Origin: Clostridiales bacterium
Lineage (GTDB): Bacteria > Bacillota > Clostridia > Christensenellales > Aristaeellaceae
Direction of reading: 5' to 3'
DNA length: 64,000 nt
Assembly (NCBI GenBank): GCA_015056175.1
Contig: SVGT01000002.1
Span: 62,001-126,000 of the forward strand
Shown here: piece by piece, positions 9,342 to 17,085 of the stretch
Position numbering within the stretch: position 1 is the first letter of the stretch
How the letters are laid out: each line of letters begins with the position of its first letter
Notes under the pieces: generated by a model
The model's database searches: none
Seen by the model: only the letters and a program-made list of their open reading frames with translations
Told to the model about the DNA's origin: nothing
Translations under genes and position numbers: made by a program

Positions 9342-9456
9342 TGTTTTGGTCCTGCCTTTCAGAAGTTGGTTTCATCTTTTCTATTATACCGAATAAATGG
9401 CAAACTGTAAAGACCAACATCCGGGCAATTTTGTGACACGTGAACAAAAATGCACT

Positions 9457-9804
9457 TTACACGGCCATGGCGCACAGCTTATAACCGAAGCGGTATACCG
9501 TTTCGATGCAGCCAAAGCCCAGCTTTCTTCTCAGCCTCTGGATGTGTACATCCACCGTGCGCGTTTCCCCCATGCACTGGTAGCCCCAGGCGTCCCGGAG
9601 CAATTGCTCCCGGCTGACGGGCGTATCCACATGCTGGGCCAGTTCCTGCAAAAGGTAAAATTCCTGCTGGGTCAGGGCGCATTCCTCGCCGTTTATCAGA
9701 GCGCGATTGTTCTTTTCGTCAATGGTCAGTGTCTGCACTGCATGGTTCTGATCGATCGTAAGCAGCGTACTCATTTGCATCACCTCACCTATAAGACGCA
9801 TGAA
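9457..9804 (-). CDS. Stand-alone OmpR/PhoB-type winged-helix DNA-binding protein
   Basis: ALTQQEFYLLQELAQHVDTPVSREQLLRDAWGYQCMGETRTVDVHIQRLRRKLGFGCIETVYRFGYKL; no receiver domain. Start (9804 or 9780) uncertain. Confidence 0.8.
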   Translation of the reverse strand, partial: FMRLIGEVMQMSTLLTIDQNHAVQTLTIDEKNNRALINGEECALTQQEFYLLQELAQHVDTPVSREQLLRDAWGYQCMGETRTVDVHIQRLRRKLGFGCIETVYRFGYKLCAMAV

Positions 9805-9953
9805 ACCCCCGTTTTGTTCCCGGTATTTAAAAATTTCGTCATAAAATTTTGAAAAATTGCCCGTCCGCGGTGGGTGAAAACGCATATCCTGCCCTGTCCG
9901 GGTGCATAATATGAAAACAAACACCGCCACTTGCGGAAGGAGTTCAGGAGCAA

Positions 9954-10706
9954 ATGGAACAGTTGACCCGAAGAAACGGCTGGCAGGAAGCGGAAACCGC
10001 TCTTTTGTGGCAGGAGATCGAAAAGGCCGCGGTGACAGGCGAAACGCTGCGCAGCGTATTTGACCGCATGGGCGAAAAGCTGGAGCGCAAGCCCAACAGC
10101 GTGCGGAATTATTATTACATGCAATTGCGCTCCCGGGAGGGCGCCGCCATGCGCCGCGCCGCGCCCTTTGAAACCTTCTCCCGGGAGGAGATCAACGCCC
10201 TTTTACGGGAGGTGCTCACCGCCCAGGGCCGGGGCGAATCGGTGCGCAGCTGCGTGATGCGTCTTTCCCGGGGCGATCAAAAGCGCATGCTGCGGTTGCA
10301 GAACAAGTACCGCAGCGTGCTGAGCAAGCGGCCTGAGTGGGTCAGCGAGATCGCAGAAGAGCTGACGCGGGAGGGCATTCCCTGCATGATGCCCCAGGCG
10401 CAGCAGACGCTGCCCCCATTGCGGCAGCCGGACGTGCAGGATGCAGACGCGCAGGCGCTGTACCGGGCGGTGGAAAACCTTCTCCGCCGGGCGCAGGAAA
10501 GCGATCCCCGGGGCGATCGCGCCCGGGCGCAAAGGGACGTATGCCTGATGCAATTGGAGGAATTGCAGCAGGCGTCGGGCGAATTGGTGCAGATCTGCAA
10601 GGAAGTGTGCGCGGAGAGAAGCGAGATGGGCGCAGACAGCGTCGACCGCATGACAAACTGCCTCTCCCGGGTAGAAAATCTGCTGCACGGCCTGCCCGTT
10701 GCGTAA
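9954..10706 (+). CDS. Myb/SANT-like (RsfA-like) putative DNA-binding protein
   Basis: GWQEAETALLWQEIEKAAVTGETLRSVFDRMGEKLERKPNSVRNYYYMQLR N-terminus. Confidence 0.6.
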   Translation: MEQLTRRNGWQEAETALLWQEIEKAAVTGETLRSVFDRMGEKLERKPNSVRNYYYMQLRSREGAAMRRAAPFETFSREEINALLREVLTAQGRGESVRSCVMRLSRGDQKRMLRLQNKYRSVLSKRPEWVSEIAEELTREGIPCMMPQAQQTLPPLRQPDVQDADAQALYRAVENLLRRAQESDPRGDRARAQRDVCLMQLEELQQASGELVQICKEVCAERSEMGADSVDRMTNCLSRVENLLHGLPVA

Positions 10707-10755
10707 AAAATCCGGCTGTGCTATAATGCTTCCACCACACAAAAGGAGCCGGCAT

Positions 10756-11667
10756 ATGAAAGTTCATGTTTACCCCGTGGGGCAGATCCCACGTGAGCAG
10801 CTGATTTTTTCCGTGATCGTTCCGCGCATGGGCGCCCAGTGGCTGCTATGCCGGCACAAAGAGCGCCTGACATGGGAATTGCCCGGCGGGCACATTGAGC
10901 CCGGCGAAACGCCGGATGACGCCGCCGTTCGCGAATTGTACGAGGAAACGGGCGCCACGGGCGGCATGACCCGCATCTGCGATTACGGCGTGGAGCGGGA
11001 AGACGGCGTCCGCTGCGGCGCGCTGTTCCTGTGCGACGTATCGTCCCGCGATCCGCTGCCGGATATCAGCGAGATGGCGGAAGCGCAGCTGTTTTCCCAT
11101 CTGCCCGAAAACCTCACCTATCCCCTCATCCAGACGGCCCTGTTCAATCATGTACAGGGATATCTGAACACCATCACCGCGCCGGACGAGATCTGGGACG
11201 TGCTGGACGAAAACAAGCAGCCCGTGGGCCGCACCCATCGGCGGGGCGATCCCATGCAAAGCGGCGATTATCACCTGGTTGTGGACGTATGGATGCGCCG
11301 CAGCGACGGGCGGTATCTGCTCACCCGGCGCGCGCCCACAAAAGGCTATGCCCTCATGTGGGAGAGCACCGGCGGCTCGGCAGCCGCAGGAGAAGACAGC
11401 CTGACGGCGGCACTCCGCGAAGCGCAGGAGGAGGCCGGCATGGTGCTGGATGCCGCAAAAGGGCGTCTGGTGCACAGCTACCGCGGCCGGGATCACTTTA
11501 AGGACGTATGGGTGTTCGAGCACGAGGCGGAGCTGGAGGACGTCACTCTGCAGGAGGGCGAAATCGTGGACTGCCGCCTGGCGACAGCGGAGGAGATATG
11601 GCAGCTGTACCACGACAGGGAACTGGTGCCGTATACCTATCTGGACGTGCTGTTCGCGGAACCCTGA
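10756..11667 (+). CDS. Tandem-NUDIX hydrolase
   Basis: Two Nudix-box-like segments: GHIEPGETPDDAAVRELYEETG and a second GGSAAAGEDSLTAALREAQEEAG. Confidence 0.88.
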   Translation: MKVHVYPVGQIPREQLIFSVIVPRMGAQWLLCRHKERLTWELPGGHIEPGETPDDAAVRELYEETGATGGMTRICDYGVEREDGVRCGALFLCDVSSRDPLPDISEMAEAQLFSHLPENLTYPLIQTALFNHVQGYLNTITAPDEIWDVLDENKQPVGRTHRRGDPMQSGDYHLVVDVWMRRSDGRYLLTRRAPTKGYALMWESTGGSAAAGEDSLTAALREAQEEAGMVLDAAKGRLVHSYRGRDHFKDVWVFEHEAELEDVTLQEGEIVDCRLATAEEIWQLYHDRELVPYTYLDVLFAEP

Positions 11668-11678
11668 TCAGGTTCTTC

Positions 11679-12172
11679 TTGGGGCTTACTCAGCCCCAAA
11701 CCCTGAGGCAGGGTACTGAGTACCCTGCACCCGCAGTGTTGGTCATAGGGTATGGGTAAACGATGGGATTTCCCAATGCAGCAGGTATGAATCAAGTCGA
11801 CTTGGGTGCAGGCCGATCCGACGGCGCAGAGCGCCTTCTTCATCATACCAAGGCAGGGAGCGAATAAATTCGCTCCTGCTCTTGGTTGATGAAGTCCCGG
11901 TTTTTCTCCGTTTACGGAGAAAAACACGGATCGGCCTGTGCATGTTGCTGACGAAAAAAACGAAATGGACAATCCACAATACTGCGGCGGGAACAAGAAA
12001 GCGCCCTACGATGAAAAAACTCCGTCCCTCAACGCCAAACACGTCACGGGACGGAGTTATTTATTGACTTCTTTGCCCCATCGGGAAGTAGTTGGACATT
12101 TCATCCACCTGTGTCCGACACGGCGGGTCAAGGGTGCTCAGCACCCTTGTAGGGGTCCAGGGGGCAACGCCC
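11679..12172 (+). repeat. Composite intergenic unit C
   Basis: Left TTGGGGCTTACTCAGCCCCAA + GCAGGGTACTGAGTACCCTGC; cloverleaf 11809-11940; right CAAGGGTGCTCAGCACCCTTG + GGGGCAACGCCCC. Confidence 0.8.
11809..11940 (+). repeat. Three-armed cloverleaf repeat, copy C
   Basis: CAGGCCGATCCG/CGGATCGGCCTG closing helix, three internal hairpins. Confidence 0.87.
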
Positions 12173-12177
12173 CATGG

Positions 12178-12996
12178 TTACTTGGAAGCAGGGGTGAAGG
12201 TGGGCACGAAGCCGCGTTCCACGATCAGGTCATACACCTTCTGGGTGTAGACGCATTCCTGCAGCGCCTTGACGAAATCGGAGTTTTCGTTCTCGGGCTT
12301 GACGGCGAACAGGTTCACGTAAGCGGCGGCAGCCTGGCTGTCGGCGGGCTCGGCGAAGATGCCGTCCACAGAGGGGTTCAGGTTGGCCAGAGCGGCGTTG
12401 TTGCCGTTGATGACGGCGTAGGCCACGTCAGCGCGCAGGCCGGGGATCTGCTCGGCGTTGGCTTCGATGATCTCCAGGCTGTACACGTTATCCACGATGT
12501 CTTCCTTGGTGACGATGGAATCCAGGGTAGTGCCTTCGGGCAGGGTGATCAGGCCGGCGTCCTGCAGCAGCAGCAGCGCGCGGGTCATGTTGGTGGGATC
12601 GTTGGGGATGGCCACCTTATCGCCGTCGGCAGCAGCTTCCAGGGTGTCCTTGGTGCCCTTGTAGATGGCCAGGGGCTCAAAGTGAGTGGGAACCACGCCC
12701 ACCAGCTTTTCCTTATCGGAAGCGGTCTCGTTGTAGCCGGCCAGATAGGGCACATGCTGGAAGAAGTTGGCAATGGCGTCGCCGCCGGCCACAGCGGGGT
12801 TCTCGGTGACGTAGTCGGTGACCACGGTGATCTCCAGATCAAAGCCCTTGGCCTTCATGTCATCCTTGATCAGCTCCAGGATTTCGGCATGGGGGCTGGG
12901 CGTGGCGATGAGCGCGGTCTTCTTGGGCGCGGCGCAGCCGGCAAACAGGGACGCGGTGAGTACCAGAACCAGGATCAGAGCAAGATACTTTTTCAT
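12178..12996 (-). CDS. metQ: Methionine ABC transporter substrate-binding lipoprotein
   Basis: MKKYLALILVLVLTASLFAGCAAPKK lipobox; NlpA-family fold; downstream of metI/metN. Confidence 0.92.
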   Translation of the reverse strand: MKKYLALILVLVLTASLFAGCAAPKKTALIATPSPHAEILELIKDDMKAKGFDLEITVVTDYVTENPAVAGGDAIANFFQHVPYLAGYNETASDKEKLVGVVPTHFEPLAIYKGTKDTLEAAADGDKVAIPNDPTNMTRALLLLQDAGLITLPEGTTLDSIVTKEDIVDNVYSLEIIEANAEQIPGLRADVAYAVINGNNAALANLNPSVDGIFAEPADSQAAAAYVNLFAVKPENENSDFVKALQECVYTQKVYDLIVERGFVPTFTPASK

Positions 12997-13032
12997 GGGA
13001 TATCTCCTTTCAATCATAGACCTTTCAGTATA

Positions 13033-13695
13033 TCAACGGATGCGGTGATCCATGCGGCGGGTAAGCTTGGTGCCGCTTACGGTGATCACCTGCACCAGAA
13101 TGACCAGAACAATGGAGGCAACGTACATAATATCGTACTTGCGCAGGTTAAGACCCTTGATGATGGCCAGCGAGCCCAGACCGCCGCCGCCTGCGGTGGA
13201 CGCCATGGCGGTGTAGGCAAGGATCGTGGTCACGCAGATGGCCGCGCCGTTGATCAGGCTTGGCATGGCCTCGGGGATCAATACCTTGTAGACGATCTGC
13301 CAGGTGGTGCTGCCCATGGACTGTGCGGCCTCAATGATGCCGCGATCCACGTCGATCAGGCTGCTTTCCACCATGCGCGCTACGTAGGGGAAGGCGCTGA
13401 TCACCAGCGGGAAGATGACCGATTTGGTGCCGATGGCCGTACCCATCACCACGCGGGTGACCGGGAACAGCATGGCCAGCAGAATCACAAAGGGGATGGA
13501 GCGGAGGAGGTTTACCACCGCGCCCAATACCGTGTTAAAGGTGGGCACGGGCTTGATGCCGTCCTTCCTTGTGATAACCAGCAAGACGCCCAGAGGCAAG
13601 CCCAGCACGTAGGCGATCAGGCTTGCGGGGATGGTCATGTACAGCGTTTCCAGGAAGGCCACCCACACCAGATTGAAAATTTCAGCAGCGTTCAC
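13033..13695 (-). CDS. metI: Methionine ABC transporter permease
   Basis: 220 aa, LTIPASLIAYVLGLPLGVLLVITRK and AQSMGSTTWQIVYKVLIPEAMPSLI motifs. Confidence 0.93.
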   Translation of the reverse strand: MNAAEIFNLVWVAFLETLYMTIPASLIAYVLGLPLGVLLVITRKDGIKPVPTFNTVLGAVVNLLRSIPFVILLAMLFPVTRVVMGTAIGTKSVIFPLVISAFPYVARMVESSLIDVDRGIIEAAQSMGSTTWQIVYKVLIPEAMPSLINGAAICVTTILAYTAMASTAGGGGLGSLAIIKGLNLRKYDIMYVASIVLVILVQVITVSGTKLTRRMDHRIR

Positions 13696-14732
13696 TGGGG
13701 GTACACCTCCTTCACCGTCAGCCCCTGGCCCTCCAGGTACTTTGTCACCTTTTTGCGGTCCTCCAGATCATCCGGCATTTCAATGAGCATCTGTCCGTAG
13801 CTCTTTTCGCCGATGCGCTTGATATCCGCGCTGAGGATGTTCACATCCGCGCCGCTTTCGCGGATCATGGAGGCGATGATGGGCTTTTGCGCGTTGGAGC
13901 CGTCAAACACGATGCGCAGCGCAGGCACATGCAGCATTTCTTCCCTGGGCGTTTCCTGATCGGCAATGATGCCAAACAGGCGCTTGCCGGCGGCGGAGCG
14001 GGTATGGACGAACACCTCGTCCACCGTGCCCTCTTCGGCGATCTTGCCGCCGTCCAGAATGGCCACGCGGGTGCACACCTGACGGATGACCGCCATTTCG
14101 TGGGTGATGATGACCACCGTGATGCCCAGGCGCTTGTTGATATCCTGCAAAAGAGCCAGGATGCTCTGGGTGGTCATGGGATCCAGCGCGGAGGTGGCTT
14201 CATCGCACAGCAGCACTTCCGGGTTGCTGGCCAAAGCCCTTGCGATGGCCACGCGCTGCTTCTGGCCGCCGGAAAGCTGGGCAGGATAGGCGTCCTCCTT
14301 GGCTTCCAGACCCACGATCTTAAGCAATTCCTTGACCCGCTGATTGGCCTTTGCCTTCGGCACGCCTGCGATCTCCAGGGGGTAGCGCACGTTGCGCCCC
14401 ACGGTTTTCTGCATCTGCAGATTGAACTGCTGGAAGATCATGCTCACCTTGCGGCGCATCATGTTCAGCTGCTTTTCGTTCATGGTCAGCACGTCCTGAC
14501 CGTCGATCAGGATGCGGCCGTCGGTGGGCGTTTCCAGGCGGTTCATGCAGCGGATCAGCGTGCTTTTGCCCGCGCCCGACATGCCGATGATGCCGTAGAT
14601 CTCGCCCTTGCGGATCTTGAGGGAAATATCGTCCAGCGCGGCAAACTCGCCGCCGGTGGAAAGGGGAAACACCTTGCGCAGACCCTGTACCTCGATCTGC
14701 ACAGGGGCGCTTGCTTCAACGGGCATGGTCAC
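13692..14732 (-). CDS. metN: Methionine ABC transporter ATP-binding protein
   Basis: Walker A GMSGAGKSTLIRC, signature LSGGQKQRVAIARAL, C-terminal NIL domain. Confidence 0.94.
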   Translation of the reverse strand: MTMPVEASAPVQIEVQGLRKVFPLSTGGEFAALDDISLKIRKGEIYGIIGMSGAGKSTLIRCMNRLETPTDGRILIDGQDVLTMNEKQLNMMRRKVSMIFQQFNLQMQKTVGRNVRYPLEIAGVPKAKANQRVKELLKIVGLEAKEDAYPAQLSGGQKQRVAIARALASNPEVLLCDEATSALDPMTTQSILALLQDINKRLGITVVIITHEMAVIRQVCTRVAILDGGKIAEEGTVDEVFVHTRSAAGKRLFGIIADQETPREEMLHVPALRIVFDGSNAQKPIIASMIRESGADVNILSADIKRIGEKSYGQMLIEMPDDLEDRKKVTKYLEGQGLTVKEVYPQ

Positions 14733-14790
14733 ATCTCCTTCGGAAGCGCCGTGCGCTTCACTTTCAACGCTGCCAATATGCGCTTATCAC

Positions 14791-14823
14791 AGAAAAAACC
14801 GCTCCGCGCGATTGCGAAGCGGC
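14791..14823 (-). terminator. Terminator-like hairpin between leader ORF and metN
   Basis: Reverse strand CCGCTTCGCAATCGCGCGGAGCGGTTTTTT. Confidence 0.75.
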
Positions 14824-14843
14824 CTTGATAACACAAGCGAATG

Positions 14844-14918
14844 TCAGGCGGCGCAACACAAACAGCACGAGAGGACGCTCGCGCACATGGACATTCGCAT
14901 AGCAAAGCGGGTATACAT
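14844..14918 (-). CDS. Candidate Met/Cys-rich leader peptide MYTRFAMRMSMCASVLSCCLCCAA
   Basis: ATG at 14918 with upstream AAGGGAGG, TGA at 14844-14846; 4 Met and 5 Cys in 24 codons; followed by an inverted repeat and terminator before metN. Confidence 0.65.
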   Translation of the reverse strand: MYTRFAMRMSMCASVLSCCLCCAA

Positions 14919-14958
14919 GGGCAAGCCTCCCTTCAGCGTGTCGCCGTTTGATAGGGGC

Positions 14959-14988
14959 ATTATAGCAAATGCGTATATACCCTGTCAA
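14959..14988 (-). promoter_or_regulatory. Sigma-A type promoter for leader ORF/metNIQ
   Basis: TTGACA (14988-14983) - 18 nt - TATAAT (14964-14959) on the reverse strand, both consensus. Confidence 0.85.
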
Positions 14989-15034
14989 CGGCAAAATTGC
15001 ATTTTGGTTGTATTTTAGACATTTCCTGCCAATT

Positions 15035-16222
15035 TCACCGCATGCCCAGCTGGCCAAGGGGCGTAATCTGGGCGGCGGTACGGCTGCGGGTCACGTTGAG
15101 CACCAGACCCAGACCGATGATATTGGTGAGCAGATTGGTGCCGCCGTAAGAAAGGAAGGGCAAGGGGATGCCGGTAATGGGCATCAGACCCAGGCACATG
15201 CTCATGTTCTGGAAAATGTGGAAAAACAGCATGGCCATCACGCCGATGATGATCAGCTTGCCAAACTTATCCTGGGTAAACCGGGCCAGATACAGCATGC
15301 GGAACACGATGAACATGTACACCGCCATGACGGCCATGATGCCGGTAAAGCCAAAGCCCTCGCCGATGGTGGCCAGGATAAAGTCGGTAGAGTGCTCGGG
15401 CACGTTGCCAAGCTGGGTGTGGGTGCCCAGGCGGAAAAGCCCAAGGCCTGTCATCTGGCCGCTTCCTATGGCCACAGCCGCGCCCAGCGCCTGATAGCCG
15501 CTGCTCTGGCTGTAGGATTCGGGGTCGATAAAGGCCAGGATGCGGGCCAGGCGGTAGTCCGTGGAGCCGGAGATCAGCGCAAAGGCGATGAGCCCAACGG
15601 CTGCCAGCGCCACCGCGCCGATCATGCCAAAGATGATGCGCAGATCCACGCCCGCAAAAAAGATCATAGCGATGAACACCACGCCCACCACGATGACCGA
15701 GCCCGTTTCACCCTGCAAAAGCACCAGCACGGCGGGAATGCCCATGCTCATGCACACGCGGAAAAAATCCTTCGGCGTGCCCATGGGCTTTTGCGTGCGG
15801 GACAGCTGGCGCGCCAGGATCAAAATGACGGAGATCTTGGCAAACTCGCAGGGCTGAAAGGCACGTCCGAAGGGGCCCTGCAGCCAGGCGTTGATGCCGT
15901 TGACGGTGCTGGCCAGCGCCAGCGTCAAAACCAGGAGCCCCAGCACGCCGTAGTAGATCAGGTCGCCGATGCGGCCCCGGTACAGCTCCATGGGGATCGA
16001 GACCACCACGATGAGCACGATGGGCGAAAGCAGGGTAAAAATGCTCTGCATCAGCCCTGAACGGCTGTCCAGAATATAGCTGAGCAGCGAGCGATCGGTG
16101 CCCAGATCCGGATCCATCATGGCGCTTGAAATACAGATGATGCCAAACACGGTCAGCGCATACACCGCAATGACCAGCGGCCAGTCAAAATGGGCGCGGC
16201 TGCGGCGGCTTACTTCCTGCAT
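15035..16222 (-). CDS. rodA: RodA/FtsW SEDS-family peptidoglycan polymerase
   Basis: SEDS topology; FQPCEFAKISVILILARQLS and ...LPFLSYGGTNLLTN motifs. Confidence 0.9.
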   Translation of the reverse strand: MQEVSRRSRAHFDWPLVIAVYALTVFGIICISSAMMDPDLGTDRSLLSYILDSRSGLMQSIFTLLSPIVLIVVVSIPMELYRGRIGDLIYYGVLGLLVLTLALASTVNGINAWLQGPFGRAFQPCEFAKISVILILARQLSRTQKPMGTPKDFFRVCMSMGIPAVLVLLQGETGSVIVVGVVFIAMIFFAGVDLRIIFGMIGAVALAAVGLIAFALISGSTDYRLARILAFIDPESYSQSSGYQALGAAVAIGSGQMTGLGLFRLGTHTQLGNVPEHSTDFILATIGEGFGFTGIMAVMAVYMFIVFRMLYLARFTQDKFGKLIIIGVMAMLFFHIFQNMSMCLGLMPITGIPLPFLSYGGTNLLTNIIGLGLVLNVTRSRTAAQITPLGQLGMR

Positions 16223-16240
16223 ACATGCCTCCTTGCAAAA

Positions 16241-17026
16241 TCACACGAGGGAACGGAGGAAAAAACGTCTTACGGGGCTGAGCTTTTCATCCGGCACGGG
16301 CACCTGATCTCCCATCAGGCGGGAGGCGATGCGGTCAAAGGCCATTTTCACCTGCTTGTCGCCGCACTGATAGGCCGTCTGATGCCGGAGCAGACCCCGG
16401 TACACATGCTCGCTTTCCGGCACCGCCCCAAGCAGGGGCAGATCCAGCGCCATGGCAAGCTGCCGGGGAGACTGCATTTCGCCCCTGCGCACCATGTTTT
16501 TATCCCAGCGGTTGACGATCAAATGGGGATGGAGGATCTCATGCTCCGCCATCACCTGACAGGTGCGCTCGGCGTCGCGCAGCGCCACGTCGTCCGGGGT
16601 GGTGACCAGGATATACTCCTCCACGCTGCCAAAGTTCACCTTCAGGCTCCTGCCGACGCCCGCCGGGCAGTCCAGCAGCACGATATCAAAGGTGCGCCCC
16701 AGGGACGCCGCGATCTTCTGCACGTCCTTGGGGCGAATCTCTGCCGCCCGCATGATCTGGGAGGCGGAAAGCAGGAACAGACTCCCCCACCCCTGCACGG
16801 GATACAGCGCCTCCTGCAGCATGCAGCGCTTTTCGCACACGTCCTGAAAATCGTAGATCACTTTATCCTGCAAGCCCAGCATCAGGTCCTGACAGCGCAA
16901 GCCCGTATCGCAGTCCACAATGACCACACGCAGGCCCCGGGAGGCCAGCGCCTGACCCAGGGATGCTGCGACGGAGCTTTTGCCCACGCCGCCCTTGCCC
17001 GATGCAATGAGAAAGCTTCTGCTCAT
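16241..17026 (-). CDS. minD: MinD-like ParA ATPase
   Basis: MSRSFLIASGKGGVGKSSVAASLGQALASRG; deviant Walker A, DCPAG. Confidence 0.85.
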   Translation of the reverse strand: MSRSFLIASGKGGVGKSSVAASLGQALASRGLRVVIVDCDTGLRCQDLMLGLQDKVIYDFQDVCEKRCMLQEALYPVQGWGSLFLLSASQIMRAAEIRPKDVQKIAASLGRTFDIVLLDCPAGVGRSLKVNFGSVEEYILVTTPDDVALRDAERTCQVMAEHEILHPHLIVNRWDKNMVRRGEMQSPRQLAMALDLPLLGAVPESEHVYRGLLRHQTAYQCGDKQVKMAFDRIASRLMGDQVPVPDEKLSPVRRFFLRSLV

Positions 17027-17085
17027 GTTTTTCTCCTCAGGATCCTGGCAGATCCTTCCACTTGTTTCTATTTATATAGCTTTTT

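Noticed and set aside
11938-13800. 620 aa plus-strand ORF
   Set aside because: Runs through repeat C and then antisense to metQ and metI.
14733-14980. S-box (SAM) riboswitch upstream of metN
   Set aside because: None of the conserved S-box segments were recognisable. The leader is better explained by the short ORF plus terminator.
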